The position numbers and the translations under genes are program-made. Below, piece after piece: positions 10,808 to 22,219 of a stretch of DNA of 64,000 nt. Position 1 is the stretch's first letter. The number at the start of each line of letters is the position of its first letter. Under the pieces are notes generated by a model. That model did not search any database and had not been told where the DNA came from. It saw only the letters and a program-made list of their open reading frames with translations. Origin of the DNA: Lumbricus terrestris (Eukaryota > Annelida > Clitellata > Crassiclitellata > Lumbricidae). Location of the stretch: contig OX457053.1 in assembly GCA_949752735.1 (NCBI GenBank), forward strand, positions 9,861,138-9,925,137, written 5' to 3'.

Positions 10808-11395
10808 TTGAAGAGGAGGAGAAGGAGGAGAAGGAGAGGAGGAGAAGGAAGGGGAGGAGAAGGAAGTGGAAAAGGAAGAGGAGGAGAATGAGCAGAAGGA
10901 AGAGGAGGAGGAGGAAGAGGAGAGGAGAGGAGGAGAAGGAAGAGGAGAAGAGAGAGGAAGAGAAGGAGAAGAAGGAGGGAAAGGAGAAGAAAGAGGAGAC
11001 TTCAGGAAGAGGAGGAGGAGAAAGAAGAGGAGAAGAAGGAGGAGGAGGAGGAGGAGGGAATGGAAGAGGAGAAGGAGGAGAAGGAGAAGGAAAAGTAGGA
11101 GAAGAAGAAAGAAGAGGAGAAGGAAGAGGAGGAAAGGAGGAGAAGGAAGGGGAGGAGAAGGAAGCCGAAAAGGAAGAGGAGAAGGAAGAGGATAAGGAAG
11201 AGGATAAGGAAGAGGAGGTAAGGAGGAAAAGGAAGAGAAAAAGGAAGAGGAGGAGAAGGAAGAGGAGAAGGAAAAGGATAAGGAAGAGGATAAGGAAGAG
11301 GATAAGATAGAGGAGGTAAGGAGGAAAAGGAAGAGAAAAAGGAACAGGAGGAGAAGGAAGAGAAGATGGAGAAAGAGAAGAGAAAGGAAGAGGAA
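10808..11395. repeat. Polypurine (GGA/GAA) tract
   Basis: About 590 bp that is almost purely A and G on +, mostly GAGGA/AGGAA units, with some 30-bp sub-repeats (GGAAGAGGATAAGGAAGAGG). Such tracts can adopt triplex DNA. The Glu/Lys/Arg-rich ORFs are by-products. It lies in HLH intron 2. Confidence 0.9.
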
Positions 11396-13075
11396 TCGAT
11401 TAGTTGAGCGTTTAACGGTTTTATTCCAATTGAGTATTAAAATGAAGTAAACTTCTACTCAAACGTCATATATACTCAGGCAGACTGACGATGACAAAGG
11501 CACATAGACGAACAGACAGACACAGGGACTGACTGAAAACTTTACAAAGGACACAATGGAGTATATAGTTGATTGTACTGTCTAGGCCGGCAGACAGGCA
11601 AGCAGATGGACATACAGACAGACAGACGGACGGAGGTGTTCATTGAGGCATACATTGAGAGGGACGCAGCAGTCACGCACGAAGACACAGAGCAAGGAAC
11701 AGGTACACCGACGCAGACACCAAGACACACTGACACAGACAAGCAAACAGACACACACACCAAGACCAGACAATGCACATTATTAATAATAGGCGTATAT
11801 AACAACAAGAACTATCTATCTACCGACATTCAGAAACGCTGACAGAGTGACGCACACTGACAAGTAGGCAACCACGGGACATAATAATAAGAGGGACAGA
11901 GGACGAGTGATGTACGCATACAAGGCGAAGGTCAGAGGTCAGTGCGCAGGCGCTGTGTTAAATGGCGCGAAGGTTGAACGGAGATATATATCATATCGCC
12001 CATTTAAAAAAAACTACGAAACATAATTTCGAAGTTCATAAAAATTATTACACGTCATGGAATGAGTTGTCTAATAATACTATGCAGGAATGAAAGCTAA
12101 TAACGACAGAGGTCGATTGATTAAAACACGCACGCCCAGTGCGAGAGGATACCGGTTTGCATACTGCATGGTGATGGCCTATTCAGTGCTTAAAGTGTGG
12201 GAAAAGAAGTGCCTGGACGCATAGGCGTAGGAGGCGGGGGTGCAGAGGGTGGAGGAACAAATGCCCCAAAAATTTTGGCCAATGTGCTTTTCGGGCATAG
12301 CAGGCATGCATGGACGGAAAAACTGTTTTACTTTTTCGGGCAAACAGGCGCGGGAGGATTTTTTCGGGCACACAGGGGTAAAGAGCTATATTTTCAGACG
12401 ATTCGTAGGAGAGATTTTCAGACGATTCGTACGAGACGACTAAAAAATAAATAAAACGTCAGAAAATTTGGCTGAAGAACAAATGTAAAAATGTAAAAGC
12501 TCGCGGTCTGCCAAAAATTTTCAAAGTATACAATAACAAGAATAATTTTCACTATAATAATTATCACAATAACAATGATGATAATAACACTTCAGCCTTA
12601 GACTTCATGAATTAAATTGTCAGCCGCATCCCTTCCATCAGCGGTGACAGACGTGAGGCAATCTTTCTTTTTCAACGCCTATCCATTTGCATTAAACGTT
12701 GCAACCTGGTCGCTTTCAAAGGCACTTTTGCCTCACACCCTGATCCACCCGACGTTTATGAGGTGAAAAATTAATGATGTATGTATGTAAGCAGGCCTAT
12801 GTACAATGTGTACATGGCCATTTATGTAGCGACAATTATAGCCTATATAGCGCCTTACAAGAGTTTCATATGATTTGATTGATGAAGCACTGTATGTCTG
12901 CCGAGATCGAGAATTTGAGTGCAGATGATCAATGACTTTTAGCTGTTTGACTGAATGCATTCGCCAACACATCGCTTTTGAAAGGTCAAACCAAATTATC
13001 TCGCTGTAGGATTAGCTTATTTCAATTGCGAATGACTCTCACACAATGACTCTTCTCTAGCCACATATCGCAGGG
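11396..13075. other. HLH intron 2, no gene recognised
   Basis: Contains an imperfect CAGACA/GACAGA stretch (11480-11770), and possibly an old transposon at 12205-12445 where TTTTTCGGGCA and CAGACGATTCGTA words recur. Nothing resembles a conserved exon. Confidence 0.5.
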
Positions 13076-13079
13076 GTTG

Positions 13080-13198
13080 TGGCGGTGGGGTGGTGTTGGG
13101 GTGGTCGTGGTGGTGGTGGTGGGGTGGTGGTGTTGGGGGTTGGGTGGTGGTGGTGGTGGGGTGGTGTTGGGGGTGGTGGGGTGGAGTGGTGGTGGTGA
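13080..13198. repeat. (GGTGGT/GGGGT)n tract
   Basis: A G-rich + strand tract of about 120 bp with many runs of three or four G, so G-quadruplex formation is plausible. The His/Pro/Thr ORFs on - are artefacts. Confidence 0.85.
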
Positions 13199-13476
13199 TT
13201 GAACGCACGGCCTGACACCTATGGGCGACATCTTGATATTCCGATCTCGTAGCAGCACCCCGCTGATCCCATGGCGCCCCGCTGAGTAGGTGACGTCCCG
13301 CTGGGCTGACACCTATGAATCCGAGTGACCATACACACATCTAGACATCTCTATAAATCGACCCAAATTTATATAGACGTCAATACGGCGCTTGACCTAA
13401 TGACCTATCGTGGGCCATTGGTTAGCGATTGTTGACACCGAGCTACGAATAATTGAGACGTCATGAATCTGACCTG

Positions 13477-13490
13477 ATCACACACGCACG

Positions 13491-13531
<41 letters not shown>
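13477..13531. repeat. (CA)n microsatellite
   Basis: CACACACG/CGCGCA dinucleotide tract. Further simple repeats follow at 13754-13777 (ACTT)n and 13816-13876 (TA)n, with no gene between them. Confidence 0.85.
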
Positions 13532-13532
<1 letters not shown>

Positions 13533-13812
13533 TCTAGAGATACCATGATGTGATTCGTTGATTGGAAAGAGAATTATCCCGAGAATGCTATAGGCCCTAT
13601 AGTTAACTTTTGATGATAATAGTTTAGTAATTATATTATAATTTAACTTGTGATTTTAATTTGCACGTTTTTATTACCTATTATTACTTCGATGTTTTAT
13701 AATGATGTTCTGTGTCCCATTGTGCGTTTGCAAGTGGTGTAATAAAGAAAATACTTACTTACTTACTTACTTACTCACTTACATATATATAATACGGTGC
13801 GTATACATTATG

Positions 13813-13878
<66 letters not shown>

Positions 13879-14437
13879 CATATGCACTAGACCCCTTTGT
13901 TGGATCAAATCATTCCATGTCATATGTACAGATATATAAATACATAGTTCGCATAATGATTTGATAAAACAGCAAAAGGGCCTAATGTTGTCGTGGAGTC
14001 ATTGCGATGTCAAGCGTTCTCGTTTCAATGTGTTTCTGCCCCTGCATAGAGTGGAGGAGCTGCTGACATTCAGCTGCCTGCCGTCCTCTTCCATGTCGTT
14101 CGGGTGTAATTATAGGGTACGGGGTGATTGATTATACGACGGATGGGGAGGGAAGGGGTAACAGAGGTCAATCGACTGACCTCTTGGCTTTCCCTGGCTG
14201 TGTTTGTGCTTCTCTATCTGCCTCTGTCCCTCTATCTGTCTGTGTGTCCGTCTGTCTGTCTGTGTGTGTGTGTGTTTCGCTATCTGTCTCTCAGTCTCCA
14301 TCTCTGTGTGTATCTCTATCTGTCTCTGTCTATTTCTCACGCTCGGCCGCCCCCGCCACTAGAGGGCAACGTGTTTCACTTTATTATCAACGAAACCTTT
14401 CTTTCCCTGGCATATCAAAATCTGAGCCTGAAGGCAG

Positions 14438-14541
14438 GGTTGTATAACTTATATATTTATATGCACATAACTTATATATTTATATGCACATAACTTATAT
14501 ATTTATATGCACATATCTTATATATTTATATATGCACATTT
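14438..14541. repeat. 23-bp AT-rich minisatellite
   Basis: Four to five copies of ACTTATATATTTATATGCAC plus ATA. An imperfect CTGTCT/GTGTGT stretch precedes it at 14215-14340. Confidence 0.85.
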
Positions 14542-14955
14542 GTATGTATACCTATATAGATTAATACGTGTAAGTATAAAACTATTACAATGTACATATC
14601 TATGTGTCCATTTCTACAAGGGATGCTTGTCTATAAATCTTCTTCGGTCTTTGTCCACGAATAAAGGGCGAATTGTGCGGCTCGTCCAAATGTCCAGTTT
14701 CCTGTGGGGAGTTGGAGGGGTAGGGTAAAACAATAAGTTCGTAGCATGTGGAGGTTGGTTCAACCGGGCACGGGAATGGCTGGGGAAGGTTGCGACTAAA
14801 CTGCTTTCGTCTTTAGAATTGGTGGAGGGGTGATGATTCAGCGGGGTGTACATTGACGCCACGATGCGGGGTAGAGAGCATTGCAGCGTAAGATAACATC
14901 TGTTCTCAATCCGTTTTTCTTATCGATGGGGGGTTCTCTGTGTGTGTGTATCCAG

Positions 14956-15344
14956 GGTTGCAGTCCGTCGGCGCTGACCGGAAGGGCACGGCGCCTGAGG
15001 GCCGTGACGTCACGAACGATACGACGCAACAGGTGGAGTTTCTGAGCAACCGGATATACCAGCAGACGACAGGCGGCGCCACGACGTTCGGTCGGCTCTA
15101 CCCGCCTCATCCATCGTCCTCCGCTACGCTGGGAGAAGCCTCCTCGTCCGCTGTGGCGCGTGAGAGGCAGCGCTGCCGCAGTCAGACGGGAAGCAGACTA
15201 GAGACTGGGAGCTGCCCCTTGAAGGGTGCTGCAATGGCGGCTAGAGAGTCTTCTTGTCAGATGCTGAAGACAAAGCGACATCTAATGACGTCAGACTGTT
15301 TCAACTTAGATACGAACAACGATGTGACTCATCGCAAACGATAA
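14956..15344 (+). CDS. HLH protein, last coding exon
   Basis: The exon follows GTGTATCCAG and enters in the phase left by exon 2 (G + GG = Gly). It encodes about 128 residues to TAA at 15342-15344: QQVEFLSNRIYQQTTGG, a Pro/Ser segment (LYPPHPSSSATLG), and a basic tail. It is GC-richer than its surroundings, as expected for coding sequence. It resembles a low-complexity C-terminal tail with no named domain. A CRE palindrome TGACGTCA (15005-15012) lies inside the exon, probably by chance. I assign it to the HLH gene because of orientation, phase and the nearby poly(A) signal, but the 4.9 kb intron means an intermediate exon could be missed. Confidence 0.65.
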
Positions 15345-15382
15345 TAGAGAAACTGTCGCTAATTTAAACGTATTCTGTACAT

Positions 15383-15388
15383 AATAAA
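15383..15388 (+). terminator. Poly(A) signal of the HLH gene
   Basis: AATAAA 39 bp after the stop codon, followed by a (GAT)n tract (15391-15425). Cleavage would be expected within about 30 bp. Confidence 0.55.
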
Positions 15389-15390
15389 AA

Positions 15391-15426
<36 letters not shown>

Positions 15427-15429
15427 AAT

Positions 15430-16255
15430 TAAAAAAACTAAATAGTGATGATAGTTGTTATAATGATTATCGAAAAAAATTATAACAAAACAATCTGCGA
15501 AGACTAGCCGTTCCAGAACAATGCCCTTTATTTGTGTAACCCAGAGGGAGCGTATGTGCCTCGGGGAGGGGGATAATATTAATAACGAAAATGATAACAA
15601 TGGTGACTAGTAGCCTAAAAATGATTATAATAATAGGCCTATGGCAATAATGATAATAAGAGAATGATTTATATAAGCTTAGATCTTGTCGAGGCGTAAG
15701 AAAATAGCACTACTATAATATGCTCGAGTTAGAAACATACGAACAGTTTTATAAAGCTAATTATTGTACATACATGTTTTTTGTATATAGAATCATTTGT
15801 AAACCGTATGTTTCACGTTTGACTTTTGCATATTGCAATGCAATGCGGAAGTTTATAGTATTTTATTAGTATTTTATTAGAAAACGGACGATACGTATAT
15901 ATGAAAGTCTGGCCTACGGTTTCAACGGACCATATGCGTCTGGTAGGCCTATACATCACGCACTGTAGCCTAGGCTTCAATGGACCGTATGTAATTTGTA
16001 CAGACTGTTAAACCTTTTAGCCTAGTTGACAATGCATTTTTATATTTAATAAAATGTAAATAACGTTGTATTTCTTTACAATGACCTGTTTCAAAATTGA
16101 AAATACAGGCAGGTCTAATCAATTGTAATTGCAAGCACAAAGTATCTAACCTACCTGGTTAGGAAATGCTCCCTACACCAACACGACTATAAGAGGACTG
16201 TTTTAAGGCTAGAACAGAAATAGAACTTATGAGAGTGGGCCGTGGTTAGAGCAAA
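15430..16255. other. AT-rich intergenic DNA
   Basis: No ORF with coding character, no RNA gene and no clear mobile element seen. Ends in an (ACTT)n run at 16258-16297. Confidence 0.5.
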
Positions 16256-16302
16256 CTTACTTAGGCTACTTACTTACTTACTTACTTACTTACTTAAACG
16301 TA

Positions 16303-16412
16303 AACTCCGTCACTGGCTGTTCTCTGCCAGTGCCAGTCCCAAACCTTGACAAAGGAGGAGGGCGACACTAATCATCTTTGATAATGCAGTGTCGTTAAAC
16401 ATGTAGCAAGCG
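16303..16412 (+). repeat. Dispersed SINE-tail family, copy 4
   Basis: Nearly identical to 9303-9415, including GCCAGTGCCAGTCCCAAACC and the 3' words ACTAATCATCTTTGATAATG and CAGTGTCGTTAAACATGTAG. Confidence 0.75.
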
Positions 16413-16809
16413 GAGCAGACGTCGCGTCAACGGAACCGGTTGCAAGCCCAGAGGACAAGGACCAAGAAGTCGCTGTTCAGTGACTTGTATGTAAGTTTAA
16501 TAGAAGTAAGGGGCAAAGTGGACAAGGAGCGCACCCCGTTTAATAGAGCGGAAATAGAGCGGGGAAAGCCAAGACCTCGGACATCCAGGGTGGGGCAGCA
16601 GAGGTCTTGCAGGTAGGCATTGGAAAAGTCAGGCAGACACCGCCATTCAAGAACAGCGATCCTGTGTGAGGCGAGATACTAGCTAGTACAGCACTCTATA
16701 GCATACGCTATAGCCATAATATGTCCATGATAAATCTACAAATTGATTTATCATCGAAATTCAAGCACGAAAACAAACTGTTTCTGAAAGATTAGAGATA
16801 CTAACTACA

Positions 16810-16995
16810 ATAAGATATTACGATAAGATATTACAATAAGAATACTACAATAAGTATTCTTATTGTCTATTTTATTGTAATATTAGTACAATAAGATATT
16901 ACAATAAGATATTACAATAAGATAAATAATTATTATAATAGGATACTACAATAAAATATATTACAATAAGATATATTACAATAAGATATATTATA
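16810..16995. repeat. AATAAGATATTAC repeat cluster
   Basis: Irregular tandem copies of ACAATAAGATATT, including an inverted pair around 16845-16875 (ACTACAATAAGTATTCTTATTG). Could be a degraded transposon end; no duplication found. Confidence 0.7.
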
Positions 16996-17054
16996 ACGAG
17001 CGATGAACCGCTGAAGGAAGAATGAAAGCAATAGTCTAACAACACTGCGTGATA

Positions 17055-17136
17055 GCATGGACCATTAGCGTCGCCCTCCTCCTTTATCCAGGCTTTGGAC
17101 TGGCACTATTGGCAGAGTGCAAGCAGTGGCGGCGGT
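17055..17136 (-). repeat. Dispersed SINE-tail family, copy 5
   Basis: Inverse orientation: ATTAGCGTCGCCCTCCTCC, TTTATCCAGGCTTTGGACTG, GTGCAAGCAGTGGCGGCGG. Confidence 0.65.
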
Positions 17137-17986
17137 GTTAGTGCAAACAGTGGATAGTTTGGACGGATGGAAGTCGTGCACTTCAAATAACAATCGGTGT
17201 TAATTGATCTAATTATTATGTCTGCTGTTATGACTGAAATCGGCAAAAAATAGTTTGAGGTTCTACAATTAAAAGCTATGGCGCATGCATGTAGGTCGTA
17301 ATCGTAAACTCTAAACTTATAGAGCGCCACATAAAATTTAACTTAGAGCAGTCACGAGCGCTGTAGCCTATATATATACATATATATATACATATATAAT
17401 GCATATATAATGCATATATATATATATAGCCTACCTACATGTAGTCGTAAACTCGAGATTTCTAAAGCGCCACTCGAAAGCCAAGCGCGGGGCACCAGCT
17501 ACTATAATAGGCTTCGTGTGTCATAAATGCGCTGGAAGATGTGTCACTCCATGAGAGTTTCTTTCGCAACTGAATCAGCGGTACGTGCATTCATTAATTT
17601 TTGTCGTAGAGGCCTGTGTTCTAAGTGCCAGGGATAACAGAACATGCACGAGCATGCTCTGGTTTGAGCTGGCAACGCGGTCACGCAATGTCATTCCCAG
17701 TACCTACAGGTGGTCGTTGGTCGCATGCTGCCTGCACCTGCCTGTCAGACGCGAAGGGAATAACTTCTGGTGGCTGGTGCCCTGTGGAGAAACAATTCTA
17801 TAACAGGCATCCAACGCGACCTGTGAAACTATGGAGGAAATTGAACTGCGACACGTTAATCTATTCGGTAGCGTGAGCTGTCGTAATCCCACGATTGCCA
17901 ATCGGAGTTTGCTGAGTAGACTCTCATGCACTAACCCACTAGATTAATTGGGTGTAGGATATATTAGCCACCTATAAGAATAGACC

Positions 17987-19634
17987 CAGGCCCGGATTAA
18001 CCCCTCGGGGGGCCCGCCGCCATATTTTCAGGGGGCCCCTATAATTTACCATTACCTTCCGTCACCACACTCCACAGGCCCACGTGTCCATTCGTGCCTC
18101 TTATTGACTAGATATAATTCAAACTTAGTTAACGTCAATTCAATAGATTATAATTATTGTTCAGTTTAGTGGTTTAAATCCTATGATTATACCGATTATG
18201 GTTTACATTTTTCTGCTCTTGGCATGCAGTGACAAACAGGTCAAGAATGTCATTAAAGGAAACTGTATCTAAGAGATCATTCTCAACGCTAAGAAATGGC
18301 AACCTTTTAAGGTGTCGTCTTAACAAAATGGCTATTCTTTTTCAGTGATCCATTAGAAACTTTTTGAATTTCCACATCGCAATGGCAGCATTTTAAGGGG
18401 TCATCTTAACAAAATAGCTGTACTTTTTCAGCTTTTTCAGTGACGCATTATAAACTTTTTGCATGTCCACATTGCTATGGCAGCATTTTAAGGTGTCGTC
18501 TTAACAAAATAGCTGTACTTTTTCAGTGACCCATTAGAAACTTTTTGAATTTCCACATTGCAATGGCAGCATTTTAAGGTGTCGTCTTAACAAAATAGCT
18601 GTACTTTTTCAGTGACCCATTAGAAACTTTCTGATGAATGTTCACATTGCAATGGCAGCATTTTAAATTTTTAAGGTGTCGTCTTAACAAAATAGCTGTA
18701 CTTTTTCAGTGACCCATTAGAAACTTTTTGAATTTCAACATTGCAATAGCAGCATTTTAAGGGGTCATATTAACAAAATAGCTGTACTTTTTCAGTGACC
18801 CATTAGAAACTTTCTGATGAATGTTCACATTGCAATGGCTGCATTTGAAGGTGTCATCTTAACAGAATAGCTGTACTTCTTCATGCAGTGACCCATTAGA
18901 AACTTTTCGAATTTCCACATTGCAATGGCTGCATTTTAAGGTGTCATCTTAACATGATAGTATCATATATTATAGTACTAAATAATGTCATTATAATCAT
19001 ATAATAATAATAAAAAATATCATGGTATATTATAACACTTCATGTATAACAATGATGAAAACAGTAACTAAAAACCGATATCATTTCGTCAAATATTTCT
19101 GGCAGGGTGGGAAATGTCAATCCTGGGGGGAACTTCCCTCTCCAGAGACGTCTAGATTAAACACTGTGTTCCAAAGATAATATGATACACTTTTGGCATG
19201 AATGGGCATGCAGACCAATAACAGAGTTTAACGTTTAAATTAGCTCAACCGAATCTCTATGACTATATCTTTGTCTCCATCTGTCTGTTCTTCTACATGT
19301 ATGTCTGACTCTTCTTAAAAGGCCGATCTCTCCCTCTCTGTCCGCCTGTCTGTAACTCTGGCCTATCCCTTTTAAAAGTAGGCCAAATTAATGGAATACC
19401 GACAAAATCATAAATCAGAGCTGTCACAAACATAATTTTATAGAGGCCAACATAAATAAAATTGTTGTTCGCCCAAAGAAGAAAACAATGAACAATGGAC
19501 GCAAATTTACACACTGTCCTTGAATAAATGGGAAAATGCACAATAAAAATTATTTTTTTGCAGACGCGGGGGCCCTCTGACGGCGGGGGGCCCGCCGCCA
19601 TGGCAGACATGGCATACTGGTTAATCCGGCCCTG
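17987..19634. mobile_element. hAT-like element, 1.65 kb
   Basis: Ends are CAGGCCCGGATTAAC and GTTAATCCGGCCCTG. Flanks are the perfect 8-bp duplication AATAGACC (17979-17986 and 19635-19642). GGGGGGCCCGCCGCCAT occurs inverted just inside both ends. The core (18235-18960) is a tandem array of about eight 86-bp units. No transposase is encoded, so the element is non-autonomous. The same termini bound the element at 44518-45822, so both belong to one family. Confidence 0.9.
18235..18960. repeat. 86-bp tandem array inside the hAT-like element
   Basis: The unit carries GTGACCCATTAGAAACTTTT, TCCACATTGCAATGGCAGCA and GGTGTCGTCTTAACAAAATA. About eight copies with small indels; some variants alternate (TTGAATTTCCAC against CTGATGAATGTTCAC), so subfamilies are interleaved. 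Confidence 0.9.
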
Positions 19635-19659
19635 AATAGACCCATGTTGAGGTCATCAC

Positions 19660-19840
19660 CATGGGCGGAGTTTGGTTTCCGTTCTTGGAGGGGCTAACTT
19701 ATGAGTCTGTGCCTTTGGGGGTGGCTAAGCCCGGGAAAATATACCGTTTACACGGTAAAAAACTGAATCTGGGTCTTCTTGGGGGGGACGGCTTAGCCAG
19801 CCAGGCCAGCCCCCCTAGCCCCTGATAAACTCCACCCATG
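19660..19840. mobile_element. GGGCGGAGTTT inverted-repeat element
   Basis: Ends CATGGGCGGAGTTT and AAACTCCACCCATG. The interior has TAAGCCCGGGAAAATATACC and CACGGTAAAAAACTGAATCT. No target duplication is visible; the right edge runs into a (GGAT)n tract (19842-19934). Relatives lie at 57690-58125. Confidence 0.65.
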
Positions 19841-20214
19841 AATGGATGGATGGATGGAGGGAGGGATGGATGGATGCATTTATGGATGCATGGATGGATG
19901 GATGGATGGATGGATGGATGGATGGATGGATGAATGGATAATCTCATCGCAGTTGACTATTGTCAGATTATGTTAAGGTTTATATTTGTATATTATACAT
20001 GAAAATTATGCATAAAAATCTGCAAGAATATGTTACGATCATAGGTCGAAATATGCCCATAAGAATATATTATTAATTTATTACACTATTATAGTCGTCC
20101 AATGTTCCAGACAGCGGTAGTTCCTGGGAAATATATATTTTTGGATGTTAAGAGCATTTGAAATTTCCTAACTTAAGTCGCAAGCAGCATTAAAGGTCTT
20201 AATTAATAATAATC

Positions 20215-20216
<2 letters not shown>

Positions 20217-20267
<51 letters not shown>

Positions 20268-20335
20268 GACAATTTATAAGGCGCCGTAACGCAGCCATAC
20301 CGCTACAAGGGCGCCTGGATGGATGGACTTAATTG
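20217..20335 (-). mobile_element. Retroposon tail with (AAT)n
   Basis: A (AAT)n run of about 50 bp abuts GACAATTTATAAGGCGCCGT, the inverted tail word common to this window. Interpreted as a LINE/SINE 3' end on - carrying its terminal microsatellite. Confidence 0.5.
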
Positions 20336-20536
20336 TGGACTTAACTGACACTACTACACTAACAACTCCTTGTGATGGAAATGAATAACTAAATGACGCT
20401 AAGAACTCTTTAGTTTGCATATGAATGGCAGTGTAAGTGTTATCGGTGACGGTATTAACAAGTTTACACAGCGGACAAAACCAGAACGATAAATCTTTAT
20501 CAATTAAATGAAGAAACAGACTAACTGCACAGAGGG

Positions 20537-20640
20537 GGGGATTTTGTCCGAGGGAATGATGTCCTACGTAAAATCGGCGGAATTTTGTCCGGGGATAATG
20601 TCCGTGGGGATAATGTCCTACACCCGCTCCGCTAGCCAAC
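20537..20640. repeat. TTTGTCCG/AATGTCC iterated motif
   Basis: A short cluster of ATTTTGTCCGAGGG, ATGATGTCCTACG, TTTTGTCCGGGGATAATG and TGTCCTACACCCGCTCCGC. It resembles one half of an iterated-repeat element; no partner arm was found. Confidence 0.45.
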
Positions 20641-20794
20641 ACCTATAATCTCATACAGAATGACAACAACTTCAATAATATCAACACTTCAGAATCAAGT
20701 TTACTGAGTTAATTGTATCTAATTAAGTGTTTCAAAAACATCTTATCAGGTTTACTGACTTGTCTTTCTCTAATTAGATCTAAGCCTAAGTGTA

Positions 20795-22219
20795 GGGGAG
20801 ACCGGGGCTAAAAGTAACAGGGGTAGGTTGTAACAGCGTAAAAATAAGGAAAACTGAAATTCAGGGAACCAGCGTATGCACGTCATAGCATGCGTCATAT
20901 CGTTTCCGTTTTATGTTCCTTTCGGCGTTGCCTGTGTTACACCATAACAGAGTCGTTTTTCCAAAAGTGTGATTTTTGCCACTAAAAGTAAGTTTTTCAA
21001 ATCGCATTGTTTGTCGTCTTGCTTTTGTCTGGCGCACGATATTCTTACTTAGTGATGGTCAATGCGAAGCTTGATTATGTGAGATTACATGACACGCTGA
21101 AGTATTTCGTCAGCCAACATGGCGTTTGAAATTTTTGTGTAATCATCTTAGACGCGTGACCGGGGCAGGTTGTAACATTTTTCAAGGGGCTTCTTGTAAC
21201 GGTGTTACAACCTGCCCCAAAACCACCTTCATAGTGTTTAAAAGATTTATTTTTGCTTGAATCCTGCCGAACTATTTTAAACTGTAGGCCTAGATGAGGA
21301 CTTACAGAAGGAAAAGTCCTAGAGGAGAAACCACACTGGGTGAAATGAAAGAAACGGCAGAAGAGGTGACTAACCATGCATAACCGACCTTGCCGTACAG
21401 TTGCGAAGAAATTCAACATATGCCATGTTACTCTTTTCCGGTTTCTTAAAAAAACTGCAAAGGTCAAGTGATGAAAGTTTTTCTAATGGGTACAAGCGAA
21501 GTAGACAGTCGATGATCAATCGATTACTACGGATAGGCTACAGCTGCTGCAAATGACAATGCTCAGCCGCAAACTTCACCTCCGGCTGAGGTAGGCCTAT
21601 ATGGTCGAATGTTGCATCGCTGATCGAGCCTCGGCCAGACACTTCACCTTCTCGAGACGAAAAAGAAGACCAGCAATGGTCTCAAGAAACATAAAGTATC
21701 AAACAAAAAGAAGAATCTTCAGAAAAGAAGTACCTCGACCGCTGGCGATTACTTTTTTTTAGCCTTTTTGTGCTGTCAGAAACAAAAGAAAGACTGTATC
21801 CAATGTTCGGCTTGTAAGAAGTGATCTCAAATGAATTGCACTGATGGCGCTGTGAATTATTTCCGCCATAAGTGTGCTTCAGACGACTTGGAATAACGGT
21901 AGGGCCTATAGACTACAAGTGCTGTGTTACAACCTACCCCAATGCTAAAAGCATGGTTACCCAATGCTAAAAGCATTGTTACAATTTACCCCAGGTCTTG
22001 TTACAACCAACCCCAAGCCGGGGCAACTTGTAACACAAAAAAATATTTTTTGGAACTCATTTATTTCCTAAAGTAATATAGTGAGACATTTGAAATTGTG
22101 CCTAATTATAAAGCTCTCATGAAGGTTTTCACTGATATATTGTGTACCGTACTTGGAGGAACAGTTCTGCCGTAAGTCGATGAAATGTGTAAATTGTTAC
22201 TTGTAGCCCCGGTCTCCCC
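20795..22219. mobile_element. 1.4 kb inverted-repeat element with TTGTAACA motifs
   Basis: Ends are GGGGAGACCGGGGCTAAAAG and, inverted, GTAGCCCCGGTCTCCCC. Both are flanked by TA, suggesting a TA target. The interior repeats GGGGCAGGTTGTAACA-like words in both orientations (near 20822, 21163, 21195, 21926, 21980, 22003 and 22018). No transposase ORF is seen; the 130-residue - ORF (21075-21467) has no recognisable domain. Confidence 0.65.

Noticed and set aside
10132..11310. Asn/Gln-rich and Glu/Lys/Arg-rich ORFs
   Set aside because: Composition follows the tetranucleotide and polypurine tracts exactly.
13080..13340. Pro/His/Thr-rich ORFs on -
   Set aside because: Generated by the GGTGGT tract; the flanking sequence shows no coding signal.
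17585..17876. Overlapping 72- and 83-residue ORFs with non-repeat composition
   Set aside because: No domain, and no splice partner could be found on either strand.
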